64,000 nucleotides of DNA from Streptomyces werraensis (GTDB lineage Bacteria > Actinomycetota > Actinomycetes > Streptomycetales > Streptomycetaceae). The first letter of the stretch is position 1. Every line of letters starts with the position of its first letter. The stretch spans positions 966,324 to 1,030,323 of the forward strand of contig BNBX01000001.1 of assembly GCA_014656175.1 (NCBI GenBank), given 5' to 3'. Under the pieces are notes generated by a model, which did no database searches, was not told where the DNA came from, and saw nothing but the letters and a program-made list of their open reading frames with translations. The position numbers and the translations under genes were made by a program. Below, in pieces: positions 34,143 to 43,303 of this stretch.

Positions 34143-35537
34143 ATGACCCGTGACGGGGACACGGCGGTGGGGCCGCGCACACCGCAGCCCCCCGCCCCGC
34201 AGCGGCGGCCCGGACGGTACGCGGCGTTGCTGGCCGCGGTGCTCGCGGCCGTGCTCGCCGTGTCCGCCGTGATCTTCGTCGGGGTGTCCGCCGACGGCCT
34301 GCGCGGGCGGGACACCCCGGCCCGTGACGGCGGCGGGGCCGGGAACCCCGTCGCGCCCGCCTCCGCCGGTACCTGGGTCACCGCCTGGGCGACCGCGCCC
34401 GGCGGCGGCGAGCCCGGCACGCAGACCGCGGGGTTCGCCGGCCGGTCCGTGCGCAACGTCGTCCACACCACCGCCGGCGGCACCCGCGCCCGTGTCACCC
34501 TGTCCAACCTCTACGGCCGCGCCCCGCTCACCCTCACGCACGCGTCGGTCGCCGTCTCCGCCGGCCCGGACACCGCCGCCGCGCTCGCCGGCACCATGCG
34601 GCCCCTCACCTTCGCCGGCAGCCCGTCGGTCGTCGTCCCGGCGGGCGGACAGGTGGTCAGCGACGCCGTGCGCGTCCCGATCCCGCGCGACGCGCACGCG
34701 CTGATCAGCACGTACTCCCCCGTCCCCTCGGGCCCGGTGACGTACCACGAGCACGCCCGGCAGATCTCGTGGGTCGCCGAGGGCGAGCACACCCGCGACA
34801 GCACCGGGGCCGCCTACAACGGGCAGAGCACCGTATGGCGGTACGTCACCGCGCTGGACGTGTTCAGCGACGACTCCGAGGGCACGGTCGTCGTCCTCGG
34901 CGACTCCCTCACCGACGGCATCACCGCCACCGTCGGCGCCGACGCCCGCTGGCCCGACGTGCTGTCCGGCCGGCTGCGCTCGCCCCTCGCCTCCGGCCGG
35001 GACCTCCCCCGCTACAGCGTCGTCAACCTCGGGCTCAGCGGGAACCGCGTCCTCGCCGACGGGCCCGGCCGGCCGCCGCGCAACCCCAGCGCGCCGCGCC
35101 GCTTCGACCGGGACGTGCTGGGCCGCGCGAACGTCCGGGTCGTGGTCGTCGCGCTCGGCGTCAACGACATCCTCCGCGCGCCGGACACCGCCGACCCGGA
35201 GCGGATCCTGCGCGGGCTGACGGCCCTGGCCGAGCGGGCGCACGCGCGGGGGATCAAGGTCGTCGGGGCGACGCTGATGCCGTACCGCGGGCACCACGGC
35301 TGGACCCCGTACGGCGAGGACGTACGGCAGCGGGTCAACGAGGAGATCCGCGACGGCGGGGTGTTCGACGAGGTCGTGGACTTCGACGAGGCGGTGCGGG
35401 ACGGGTACGACCCCCGCCGCTTCCGGGCCGGCTACGACTCCGGGGACGGACTGCACCCCAGTGACGACGGCTACGCGCGCATGGCGCAGACGTTCGAGCT
35501 GAAGGCGCTGAAGGGCGGGGCGCCGGCCCGGCTGTGA
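34143..35537 (+). CDS. Secreted SGNH/GDSL hydrolase
   Basis: 464 residues. An N-terminal membrane anchor or signal (YAALLAAVLAAVLAVSAVIF) precedes an extracytoplasmic beta-rich domain (about 75-250) and a GDSL esterase fold: block I VVVLGDSLTDGI with the serine, block II VVNLGLSGNRVL, block III ALGVNDI and block V DGLHPSDDGY with the Asp/His pair. The combination fits lipase/rhamnogalacturonan acetylesterase-like enzymes acting on acylated polysaccharide or lipid. ATG 34143 has GAGGAG upstream. Confidence 0.9.
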   Translation: MTRDGDTAVGPRTPQPPAPQRRPGRYAALLAAVLAAVLAVSAVIFVGVSADGLRGRDTPARDGGGAGNPVAPASAGTWVTAWATAPGGGEPGTQTAGFAGRSVRNVVHTTAGGTRARVTLSNLYGRAPLTLTHASVAVSAGPDTAAALAGTMRPLTFAGSPSVVVPAGGQVVSDAVRVPIPRDAHALISTYSPVPSGPVTYHEHARQISWVAEGEHTRDSTGAAYNGQSTVWRYVTALDVFSDDSEGTVVVLGDSLTDGITATVGADARWPDVLSGRLRSPLASGRDLPRYSVVNLGLSGNRVLADGPGRPPRNPSAPRRFDRDVLGRANVRVVVVALGVNDILRAPDTADPERILRGLTALAERAHARGIKVVGATLMPYRGHHGWTPYGEDVRQRVNEEIRDGGVFDEVVDFDEAVRDGYDPRRFRAGYDSGDGLHPSDDGYARMAQTFELKALKGGAPARL

Positions 35538-35562
35538 CCGGCGCCGGGACCGGTGAGCGCGG

Positions 35563-36411
35563 TCAGCGTTCCCCGGGCCGCCGCTCCCGCTCCTGGTGCG
35601 GGCCGTGCAGATTCAGCGGGTCGTGCGGACGCCGCGACTCCTCAAGCTCCCGGATGTGCCGCTCGGCGCTGTCCAGATGCTCCCGCCGCTGCCGCTCGGC
35701 TCGCTCCAGGTGCTCCCGCCGCCGCTCCTCCTTGAGCGCCTGCTTCTCCCGCCGTCGTTCCTCGCGCAGCCGCTGCCGCTCGGCGCGCGGCAGCTTGCGC
35801 TGCACGCCGACGCCGCCCCAGAAGGCGAGCCCGGTGACGATCACGCGCGGGGCGCCCGGCTCGGGCGGCACGCCCTCCTCACGGTGGTCGAAGCCGCCCA
35901 TGATGCCGACGCCGCGCACCACGACCTCCACGCCCGGCGGCACGATCACATCGACGCCGCCCATGATCGCGACGGCGTTGACGACGACCTCACGGTCCGC
36001 GAAGTTCGCCTCGCGCAGGTCGATCTCGCCGCCGCCCCAGAAGGCGAAGCAGTTGAACCGCCGCGGCGCCGTCCACCGGCCCTTGCGCTGGAAGCCGCTC
36101 ATCACGGCGACCGCCCAGGTCGACGTCCCCGACTCGTCCCCGCCGACGATCCGGTCCGCCCAACCGCCGCCCGTCGCCGGGTCCTTCGTCAGCGACACGG
36201 AGGGCGCGACCGCCGTGCCCGACGCGGGCAGGTCACGGGTGAGGGGGGCCAGTTCCCCGTAGGTGCGCGCCTGGTAGGTGGCGTCCAGCCGCTCCTCGAA
36301 CTCCTCCATGTCCAGGCGGCCCTCGGCGAGGGCGTCCCGGAGGACTTCGGCGACCCGTTCACGGTCGGCGTCGGAGGCGCGGAGGTCCGGGGCGGGTGCG
36401 TCGTCGGTCAT
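35563..36411 (-). CDS. DUF1707 protein with LiaF-like C-terminal domain
   Basis: 282 residues. DUF1707 at the N-terminus (RASDADRERVAEVLRDALAE, then GRLDMEEFEERLDATYQA), a linker, then a beta-helix-like region (FNCFAFWGGGEIDLREANF, VNAVAIMGGVDVIVPPGVEV) of the kind seen in cell-wall-stress LiaF/DUF2154 proteins. The last 70 residues are a highly charged Arg/Glu coiled coil. No membrane helix is seen. Envelope-stress signalling is a guess from the domains. Confidence 0.85.
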   Translation of the reverse strand: MTDDAPAPDLRASDADRERVAEVLRDALAEGRLDMEEFEERLDATYQARTYGELAPLTRDLPASGTAVAPSVSLTKDPATGGGWADRIVGGDESGTSTWAVAVMSGFQRKGRWTAPRRFNCFAFWGGGEIDLREANFADREVVVNAVAIMGGVDVIVPPGVEVVVRGVGIMGGFDHREEGVPPEPGAPRVIVTGLAFWGGVGVQRKLPRAERQRLREERRREKQALKEERRREHLERAERQRREHLDSAERHIRELEESRRPHDPLNLHGPHQERERRPGER

Positions 36412-36445
36412 ACCCAGCAGCCTACGAGTTGTCCCCGTCACACGG

Positions 36446-37465
36446 CTACGAGGACTGCGTGGGCGCCCGCCCGGCCCGCTCCGCGTACATCCGCGCGATG
36501 ACCGCCTCGATGTCCGGTTCCCGCACCGACAGGTCGACGAGCGGGTAGCGCTCGGCGATCCGCGTCACCAGCCCGGCCGCCGGCTCCGACGCGGGGAACG
36601 CCACCCACTGCCGGGGCCCGTCCACCCGCACCACACGCGCGGGAGCGGGCACCTCCACCGGCGGGCACTCCCGCTCCAGGTCCACCACCAGCGTCCGCTC
36701 GCCCTCCCCCACCTCGTGCAGACCGGCGAGCGCCCCGTCGTACACCAGCCGGCCGTGGTCGATGACCATCACACGGGAGCAGACCTGCTCGATGTCCTGG
36801 AGGTCGTGCGTGGTCAGCAGGACGGTCGTGGAGCGCTCGGCGTTCACCTGCCGCAGGAACTCCCGCACCCGGGTCTTGGAGACGACGTCCAGGCCGATCG
36901 TCGGCTCGTCCAGGTACAGCACCTCCGGGTCGTGCAGCAGCGCCGCCGCGATGTCCCCGCGCATCCGCTGCCCCAGCGACAGCTGCCGCACCGGCACCTC
37001 CAGCAGATCACCCAGGTCGAGCAGTTCGACCAGCCGCGCGAGGTTCTCCCGGTAGCGGGCGTCGGGGATGCGGTACATGCGGTGCATCAGCTTGTACGAG
37101 TCGATCAGCGGCAGGTCCCACCACAGGGTGGTGCGCTGCCCGAACACCACCCCGATGCGGTGCGCCAGCCGGGTCCGCTCCCGCGACGGATCGATGCCAG
37201 CGACCCTCAGCCGCCCGCCGCTCGGCGTGAGGATGCCGGTCAGCATCTTGATCGTCGTCGACTTCCCGGCGCCGTTCGGCCCGATGTAGCCGACCATCTC
37301 GCCGCGCCCCACCGTGAAGGAGATCGAGTCCACGGCGCGCACCTGGTGCCGCTCTCGCCGCAGCAGCCCCTTGCGCCGGCGCACGTCGAAGACCTTCTCG
37401 ACCCGGTCCAGCTCGATGAACGCCTCCGGTCCGGCACCGGGACCCGGCTCCACTGTCGTGTGCAT
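36446..37465 (-). CDS. ABC transporter ATP-binding protein (ABC-2 type)
   Basis: 339 residues. Complete ATPase: Walker A GPNGAGKST, Q-loop VVFGQRTTLWW, signature LSLGQRMRGD, Walker B EVLYLDEPT and switch LLTTHD. A C-terminal extension of about 90 residues follows the ATPase. It is the third gene of a three-gene operon with two ABC-2 permeases, forming an exporter of the NatA/DrrA class; substrate unknown. ATG 37465 lies eight bases after the preceding stop. Confidence 0.93.
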   Translation of the reverse strand: MHTTVEPGPGAGPEAFIELDRVEKVFDVRRRKGLLRRERHQVRAVDSISFTVGRGEMVGYIGPNGAGKSTTIKMLTGILTPSGGRLRVAGIDPSRERTRLAHRIGVVFGQRTTLWWDLPLIDSYKLMHRMYRIPDARYRENLARLVELLDLGDLLEVPVRQLSLGQRMRGDIAAALLHDPEVLYLDEPTIGLDVVSKTRVREFLRQVNAERSTTVLLTTHDLQDIEQVCSRVMVIDHGRLVYDGALAGLHEVGEGERTLVVDLERECPPVEVPAPARVVRVDGPRQWVAFPASEPAAGLVTRIAERYPLVDLSVREPDIEAVIARMYAERAGRAPTQSS

Positions 37466-37473
37466 CGGCCCTC

Positions 37474-38295
37474 TCAACTCCCCACGCTCCTGTACGACCT
37501 GAGCCCCGTCCGCCACACCAGCCCCGCGAGCGCACAGCACCCCGCCGCCACCAGCGGCGACACGAACGCCGTCCACCCCGGCAGCGCCAGCGGGTACGGG
37601 CGCCCCAGCACGTGCGCGGCGGGCACCCAGTTGACGAAGGCCAGCGGCAGCACGAACGTCACCCCGCGCACCAGGTCCTTGCCGAACACCGCCGGCGGAT
37701 ACTGCAGCATCGTCGTCCCGCCGTACGTGAACGCGTTCTGCACCTCCGCCGCGTCCTGCGCGTAGATCTGGAACGCCGCGCCCGCCACGAACAACGCCAC
37801 GAAGATCGCCGCACCCGCGAGCACCATCAACGGCACCAGCAGCACCCGCGACACCGTCCAGTCGATGTCCGCCGCCACCAGCGCCCAGCCCAGCACCGCC
37901 CCGCCCTGCACGGCCCGCCCCAGCCGGCGCACCGAGAAGCGGTCCCCGCCGACCTGCGCCAGCACCGGAACGGGCCGCACCAGCAGCACGTCGAAGGAGC
38001 CGTCCCGGATCCGTGACCCCAGCTGCGGCATCGAACCGGCCGCCAGATGCGCGATCCCGAACGACGTCACCGACGCCCCGTACAGGAACGCCACCTCCGG
38101 CAGCGACCAGCCGGCCAGGGAGTCGACGTGCGAGAACATCAGCAGGATCCCCACGAAGTCCAGGCCCGTCATCACCAGGTTCCCGAACAGCGTGAACACG
38201 AAGGACGCCCGGTAGGTCATCCCGGACCGCACCCACATCCCGGCGATCATCCGGTAGGCCCGCAGCCCCTCCAGCACCGCGCCGCGCTCAGCCAC
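37474..38295 (-). CDS. ABC-2 family permease
   Basis: 273 residues with six transmembrane segments. Early FVFTLFGNLVMTGLDFVGIL and late VSPLVAAGCCALAGLVW helices, with the cytoplasmic GSRIRDGSFDVLLVRPVPVL typical of this two-permease exporter family (DUF990-like). It starts at GTG 38295, overlapping the end of the other permease by eight bases. Partner subunit of the exporter. Confidence 0.9.
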   Translation of the reverse strand: MAERGAVLEGLRAYRMIAGMWVRSGMTYRASFVFTLFGNLVMTGLDFVGILLMFSHVDSLAGWSLPEVAFLYGASVTSFGIAHLAAGSMPQLGSRIRDGSFDVLLVRPVPVLAQVGGDRFSVRRLGRAVQGGAVLGWALVAADIDWTVSRVLLVPLMVLAGAAIFVALFVAGAAFQIYAQDAAEVQNAFTYGGTTMLQYPPAVFGKDLVRGVTFVLPLAFVNWVPAAHVLGRPYPLALPGWTAFVSPLVAAGCCALAGLVWRTGLRSYRSVGS

Positions 38296-39088
38296 CCTGC
38301 ACCACCACCCGGCGCGTGGCCGCCGACTGCACCAGCCGGCCCGCCGCCAGCAGCACCACCGCCCACACCGCCTGGAACGCCAGCGCCCCCGCCGCGCCCG
38401 TCTCCCCCATCAGCACGTCCGCCGGCACCTGAAGCTGCGCCGCCCACGGCAGCGCCCGCGCGACCTCGCCGAACCCTCCGGGAAAGACGTTCAGCGGCAG
38501 CACCATGCCCGAGAAGAACACCCCGAGGATCATCATCGCCTGGTTGACGCCCGTACCGTCCAGCAGCCAGAACACACTCAGCGCCACCAGATAGCGGATC
38601 GCGAAGCTCACCACCGCCGCCAGCGCCAGCGCCACGCCGAAGGACGCCCACACGTCGAACCGCGTGGGCAGCGCCGTCGGGAAGAACAGCCCGCCCACCA
38701 GGAACGGCACCACACCCCGCCCCAGCAGCTGGAACACCCCCCGCCCCAGGTCGCTCGCCAGCCACCACAGCTGCAGATCCGCCGGCCGGTACAGGTCCAC
38801 CGCGATGTCACCGGTGCGGATCCGCTCCATCAGCTCCTGCTCGACACCGCCGCCCTGCAGCGCCAGCGCCGCGAACAGGCACTGCCCCAGCCACACGTAC
38901 GTCACCGCCTGCGCCTGGTCGTACCCGCCGAGGTGGGGACGCTCGTCCCACAGGGCCAGATACGTGTAGACGAGGATCAGCCCGAACACCGTGTTGGTGA
39001 ACACACCGGCCGCGGTCGCCGCCCGGTACGACGCGTACCGCCGGAAGCCCCGGGCCGCCACGGCCAGGTACAACCGTGCCGAACCCAC
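38288..39088 (-). CDS. ABC-2 family permease
   Basis: 266 residues, six transmembrane segments. The first gene of the exporter operon. It has the family loop RIRTGDIAVDLYRPADLQ, parallel to the RIRDGSFDVLLVRP segment of its partner, so the two are paralogues forming a heterodimer. Late conserved segment MMILGVFFSGMVLPLNVFPG. The start at 39088 follows GAGGTGGG. Confidence 0.9.
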   Translation of the reverse strand: MGSARLYLAVAARGFRRYASYRAATAAGVFTNTVFGLILVYTYLALWDERPHLGGYDQAQAVTYVWLGQCLFAALALQGGGVEQELMERIRTGDIAVDLYRPADLQLWWLASDLGRGVFQLLGRGVVPFLVGGLFFPTALPTRFDVWASFGVALALAAVVSFAIRYLVALSVFWLLDGTGVNQAMMILGVFFSGMVLPLNVFPGGFGEVARALPWAAQLQVPADVLMGETGAAGALAFQAVWAVVLLAAGRLVQSAATRRVVVQGG

Positions 39089-39297
39089 CTCTTCCTCCCC
39101 TTTCCGCCGCGGACACCGAAGCGCAGGAGCCTAGTCCGCGAGGCAGATGAGCCGCCACGGGTTTTCCGGCCCGTCCTCCGGTCAGGTGAACACCCGGCGC
39201 GGCCGTACGGGCGGGAAGCCGCAGGGCGCGCGAGGCGCGTCGCCGCCCGGCGAAGGCGGCGACGGATGCGACAGTCTTCAATAAGAGGCACGCACCA

Positions 39298-39326
39298 GGC
39301 GTACGCGCACACACGACGCGTACGCC
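39298..39326. promoter_or_regulatory. Long inverted repeat upstream of the penicillin-binding protein gene
   Basis: GGCGTACGCG, nine bases, CGCGTACGCC: perfect 10-bp arms, with a third GGCGTACG at 39336-39343. It lies about 55-80 bases before the start of the PBP gene and is a strong operator candidate. The remainder of the 290-base divergent region shows no gene. Confidence 0.6.
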
Positions 39327-39379
39327 TACGCATGAGGCGTACGGGAACGAACAAGGCGAATCAGGAGTCCGTGCACGAC

Positions 39380-41917
39380 ATGAGCGACGAGCCGCAGCCG
39401 AAGAAGCCCCGCCCGGGGTGGGCATCGCACGAGCCTCAGGCGGCCGACGCCCCGCGGGGGAGGAACGGCGGCGAGGCCCACGACGCCGACGGCGCACCGG
39501 ACGACCCACGGACGGACGAAGCCGCCCTCCCACGAACGGATGAATCCGACGGGGACAGCGGGACCGGCCCCGCCCCCGCGAGAACCGGCGCCTCCGCGAA
39601 GAAGGCCGCCCGGGAGGAACGCCGCGCCGCCCTCAAGGCCCGCCGCACCGGCTGGCGCCGCCTCGTCCCCACCTGGCGCATGACCCTCGGCGCGTTCCTC
39701 GTCACCGCACTGCTCGTCGTCGGCGGCTTCCTCCTCGGCTACGCCCTCGTCCAGATCCCCGCCGCCAACGCCCTCGCCACCCAGCAGGCCAACGTCTACC
39801 TCTACGCCGACGGCTCCGTCATCGCCCGCGACGGCGAGGTCAACCGGGAGAACGTCACGCTCTCCCAGATCTCCGAGGACGCCCAGCACGCCGTCCTCGC
39901 CGCCGAGGACCGCGACTTCTACACCGAGTCCGCCGTCGACCCCCAGGCCATGGTCCGCGGCGCGTGGAACACCGTCACCGGCAAGGGCAAGCAGTCCGGC
40001 TCCACCATCACCCAGCAGTACGTGAAGAACTACTACCTGCGCCAGGAGCAGACCGTCACCCGCAAGGTGAAGGAGTTCTTCATCGCCATCAAGCTGGACC
40101 GCAACCAGTCCAAGGACGAGATCCTCGAGGGCTACCTCAACACCAGCTTCTTCGGCCGCGGCGCCTACGGCATCCAGGCCGCCGCCCACGCCTACTACGA
40201 CATGGACGCCTCCGAACTCGACGCCGGACGCGCCGCCTACCTCGCCGCCCTCGTCAACGCCCCCAGCCAGTACGACGTGATCGCCCACCCCGAGAACCGG
40301 GCCTTCGTCGAGAAGCGCTGGAACTACGTCCTCGACGGCATGGTCGACGAAGGCTGGCTCGACCCTGCCGAACGCGCCCGCCTCACCTTCCCCGTGCCCA
40401 AGCGGACCACCCACTCCACCGGCATGTCCGGGCAGCGCGGCTACATCGTCAACGTCGTCAAGCAGCACCTCACCGACAACAAGATCGTCGACGAGGCCTC
40501 CCTCGACACCGGCGGCTACCGCATCACCACCACCCTGCAGAAGAGCAAGCAGGACGCCTTCGTCGAGTCCGTCAACGACAACCTCATGGACCGCCTCGAC
40601 CAGGAGAACCGCAAGGTCGACACCTACGTCCGCGCCGGCGGCGCCTCCGTCGAACCCAAGACCGGCAAGGTCGTGGCGATGTACAACGGCATCGACTACG
40701 TCAAGCAGTACACCCCCAACGCCACCCGCCGGGACTTCCAGGTCGGCTCCTCCTTCAAGCCGTTCGTCTTCACCGCCGCCGTCGAGAACGGCTCCCGCAC
40801 CCAGGACGGCCGCCGCATCACCCCGGGCACCCGCTACGACGGCACCAGCGAACGCCCCGTCCAGGGCTGGGCCGGCCCCCGCTACGCGCCCGAGAACGAG
40901 GACCACGAGGACTACGGCGACATCACCGTCGCCGAGGCCACCGACAAGTCCGTCAACGCCGTCTACGCCCAGATGGCCGTCGACGTCGGCCCCGACAAGG
41001 TCCGCCAGACCGCCGTCGACCTCGGACTCTCCCCCGACACCCCCGACCTCGACGGCGCCGGACCCTCCATCGCCCTCGGCGTCGCCAACGCCAGCGTCCT
41101 CGACATGGCGCAGGCGTACGCGACCCTCGCCAACCACGGCAAGCACACGCCGTACACCCTCGTCGAGAAGGTCACCCACAACGGCCGCGACGTCGCCCTC
41201 CCCGACCGGCGGACCCGGCAGGCCGTCAGCCGTGAGGCCGCCGACACCACCACGTCCGTCCTCAAGGGCGTCGTCGAGAAGGGCACCGCCACCGCCGCAC
41301 AGACCTCCGGACGCCCCGCCGCCGGCAAGACAGGCACCGCCGAGGAGGACACCGCCGCCTGGTTCGCCGGCTACACCCCCGAGCTCGCCACCGTCGTCGC
41401 CGTCATGGGCCAGGACCCCGTCACCGCCGGCCACAAGTCCCTCTACGGCGCCATGGGCCTGCCCCGCGTCAACGGCGGCGGCGCCCCCGCCGAGATCTGG
41501 GGCCAGTACACCCGCGACGCCCTCGACGGCGAACCCGTCAGCTCCTTCAGCCTGCGGCTCCAGCCCGGCGCCGACGAGAGCCAGCCCCCCGCCCCCGACT
41601 CCAGCGGCGGACCGTCCTCCTCCGGCGACCCCTCCTCCGCCTCCGCCGCCCCCGACGACGAGGACACCGACAGCGGCGCCCCCGAGGACAGCGGGAGCAG
41701 CAGCGACGACGACGGCACGGAGAGCGAAGAGCAGGACTCCACCGGCGGCACCACCACCGGCTCCCCCACCGGCGGCACCGGCGACGGCGGCGGCACCGGC
41801 ACGGGCGGCGCCGGGGACACCACCGGCGGCGGCAGCACCGACGACGGCTCCAACCGCGACGAACTCCCCGGCCCCGGCGGACTCAGCGGCGCCCTCGACG
41901 GACGCCGCTGGAACTAG
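39380..41917 (+). CDS. Bifunctional penicillin-binding protein (transglycosylase/transpeptidase)
   Basis: 845-residue class A PBP that polymerises and crosslinks peptidoglycan. The cytoplasmic N-terminus of about 105 residues is charged, then one membrane helix (LGAFLVTALLVVGGFLLGYA). GT51 domain: VLAAEDRDFYTE, GSTITQQYVKNYYL, EGYLNTSFFGRGAYG. Transpeptidase domain: SSFKP (catalytic Ser and Lys), SVN and KTGTAEE. The last 130 residues are a Ser/Asp/Gly-rich disordered tail. ATG 39380 is used; GTG 39371 is closer to AGGAG. Confidence 0.95.
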   Translation: MSDEPQPKKPRPGWASHEPQAADAPRGRNGGEAHDADGAPDDPRTDEAALPRTDESDGDSGTGPAPARTGASAKKAAREERRAALKARRTGWRRLVPTWRMTLGAFLVTALLVVGGFLLGYALVQIPAANALATQQANVYLYADGSVIARDGEVNRENVTLSQISEDAQHAVLAAEDRDFYTESAVDPQAMVRGAWNTVTGKGKQSGSTITQQYVKNYYLRQEQTVTRKVKEFFIAIKLDRNQSKDEILEGYLNTSFFGRGAYGIQAAAHAYYDMDASELDAGRAAYLAALVNAPSQYDVIAHPENRAFVEKRWNYVLDGMVDEGWLDPAERARLTFPVPKRTTHSTGMSGQRGYIVNVVKQHLTDNKIVDEASLDTGGYRITTTLQKSKQDAFVESVNDNLMDRLDQENRKVDTYVRAGGASVEPKTGKVVAMYNGIDYVKQYTPNATRRDFQVGSSFKPFVFTAAVENGSRTQDGRRITPGTRYDGTSERPVQGWAGPRYAPENEDHEDYGDITVAEATDKSVNAVYAQMAVDVGPDKVRQTAVDLGLSPDTPDLDGAGPSIALGVANASVLDMAQAYATLANHGKHTPYTLVEKVTHNGRDVALPDRRTRQAVSREAADTTTSVLKGVVEKGTATAAQTSGRPAAGKTGTAEEDTAAWFAGYTPELATVVAVMGQDPVTAGHKSLYGAMGLPRVNGGGAPAEIWGQYTRDALDGEPVSSFSLRLQPGADESQPPAPDSSGGPSSSGDPSSASAAPDDEDTDSGAPEDSGSSSDDDGTESEEQDSTGGTTTGSPTGGTGDGGGTGTGGAGDTTGGGSTDDGSNRDELPGPGGLSGALDGRRWN

Positions 41918-41923
41918 TCGCCC

Positions 41924-42244
41924 CTAGTGACCCGAGGTCGCCTTCAGACCCACCACGGCCACCAGCAGCAGACAGATGAAGAAGATCCGGGCGGCGGTCA
42001 CCGGCTCCCCCAGCACCACCATGCCCAGCACCGCCGCCCCGGCCGCGCCGATCCCCACCCACACGCCGTACGCCGTCCCGATCGGCAGCGTCCGCGCCGC
42101 GTACGACAGCAGCAGCATGCTCGTCACGATGCCGGCGCCCGTCAGCACGCTCGGCCACAGACGGGTGAAACCGTCCGTGTACTTCATGCCGACCGACCAG
42201 CCGACCTCCAGCAGACCGGCGACCACCAGCAGAACCCAGGCCAT
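41924..42244 (-). CDS. Small multidrug resistance family guanidinium exporter (Gdx/SugE type)
   Basis: 106 residues, four transmembrane helices. E13 in the first helix (AGLLEVGWSVGMKYTDGFTR) is the proton/substrate carboxylate, and the GFTR ending is typical of the Gdx/SugE branch rather than EmrE-like drug pumps. Upstream on the transcript lies a guanidine-III-like riboswitch, which independently supports export of guanidinium. GGAGG precedes the ATG. The gene ends six bases from the convergent PBP gene. Confidence 0.9.
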   Translation of the reverse strand: MAWVLLVVAGLLEVGWSVGMKYTDGFTRLWPSVLTGAGIVTSMLLLSYAARTLPIGTAYGVWVGIGAAGAAVLGMVVLGEPVTAARIFFICLLLVAVVGLKATSGH

Positions 42245-42277
42245 GACGGCACCTCCGGGACACGACAGCGAAACGGG

Positions 42278-42324
42278 GGTGCGTCGTCTTTGCCTTCACC
42301 CCGGTACGGCGCGTCTCGTCGGGG
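42278..42324 (-). ncRNA. Guanidine-III (mini-ykkC III) riboswitch, probable
   Basis: On the minus strand, CCCCGACGAGACGCGCCGT, then ACCGGGG, then a short link and GCAAAGACGACGC. This matches the pseudoknot pattern of guanidine-III riboswitches: a GACGA..GCGCCGTACC..GG stem and a second AAGACG..GC strand. It lies 35 bases before the exporter start, ending just above the ribosome site, so ligand binding should expose GGAGG. Confidence 0.8.
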
Positions 42325-42417
42325 CCCGCGCGGCGGGACCGCACAGGACCTCCCACGGTAGCCGACCACACGAAAAGGGCCGGTGACACCCGTCACCGGC
42401 CCTCCGAACAACGGGAA

Positions 42418-42771
42418 CTACAGGTACAGGCCGGTCGAGTCCTCCGACCCCTCGAAACGGTCCGCGGCCACGGCGTGCAGATCACGTTCCCGCATCAGCA
42501 CGTACGCCGTCCCGCGCACCTCGACCTCCGCACGGTCCTCCGGGTCGAACAACACCCGGTCACCGGGCTCCACCGTCCGCACGTTCTGACCCACCGCGAC
42601 CACCTCGGCCCAGGCCAGCCGACGGCCCACCGCCGCCGTCGCGGGAATCAGAATGCCGCCCCCCGAACGCCGCTCACCCTCACCGGTCTCCTGCCGCACG
42701 AGCACACGGTCGTGCAGCATCCGGATCGGCAGCTTGTCGTGCTGGGAACTGTCGTTTCTGTTGGCGCTCAC
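42418..42771 (-). CDS. GroES-like co-chaperonin
   Basis: 117 residues. GroES fold: PIRMLHDRVLVRQETGEGER, SGGGILIPATA (mobile loop region), then VVAVGQNVRTVEPGDRVLFD. It has a hydrophilic N-terminal extension of about 15 residues and no adjacent groEL, so it is an orphan paralogue rather than the main co-chaperonin. The terminal stretch VMRERDLHAV-like segment is typical of the family. Its role is unclear. Confidence 0.85.
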   Translation of the reverse strand: MSANRNDSSQHDKLPIRMLHDRVLVRQETGEGERRSGGGILIPATAAVGRRLAWAEVVAVGQNVRTVEPGDRVLFDPEDRAEVEVRGTAYVLMRERDLHAVAADRFEGSEDSTGLYL

Positions 42772-42834
42772 AGCCTGAAACCTACCTGCCTCGACAACGG
42801 GCGCACGCGGGAGGGGGACCGTCGGACCCTCACC

Positions 42835-43164
42835 TCAGCGGCGCCGCTTACGGGTACCCAGGGCCAGCAGCCCCACGACTCCCACCACCAGCAGCCCCAC
42901 CGGGACCACCCGCTCCAGCCGCGGCGACCCCGTCTCGTCCACGAACTGCGCCTTCACATCGCTCACCACACGGTTGACGCCCACATAGGCGCGCCCCAGC
43001 GTGTGGTCCACGTTCGACACGACCCTTGCCTTCGCGTCCCCCACGATCGTCTTCGGGTGCACCCGCACCCCGATCTCGTCCAGGGTCTCCGCCAGCACCG
43101 CACGGCGACGCGCGATGTCCGCCTCGATCTGCGCCGGGGTCCTGGTGTCCGCCGTGTCCGCCAC
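42835..43164 (-). CDS. DUF3618 membrane protein
   Basis: 109 residues. DUF3618 signature at the start, RTPAQIEADIARRRAVLAET followed by LDEIGVRVHPKTIVGDAKAR, and a single C-terminal membrane helix (VVPVGLLVVGVVGLLAL) with a basic end (GTRKRRR). GTG 43164 is chosen because GGAGG lies seven bases upstream. It is divergent from bcp. Function unknown; related proteins accompany phage-shock/holin-like superfamily III genes. Confidence 0.85.
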   Translation of the reverse strand: MADTADTRTPAQIEADIARRRAVLAETLDEIGVRVHPKTIVGDAKARVVSNVDHTLGRAYVGVNRVVSDVKAQFVDETGSPRLERVVPVGLLVVGVVGLLALGTRKRRR

Positions 43165-43303
43165 CGTGTCGCCTCCACGATCCGCTGTGTTGCCTGTGCC
43201 GGACAGTCTGTCAGCTTCAGGCCGCGCCGCACTGTCAGGACCCCCGGTTACCCTCGATCCCGGCACCCGATCCACGCAGTGCACGTACGAGGAGACGAGA
43301 CCG

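Noticed and set aside
39326-41434. A 702-codon minus-strand frame opposite the penicillin-binding protein gene
   Set aside because: Val/Gly/Asp-rich composition typical of the antisense of high-GC coding DNA; the plus strand carries clear PBP motifs.
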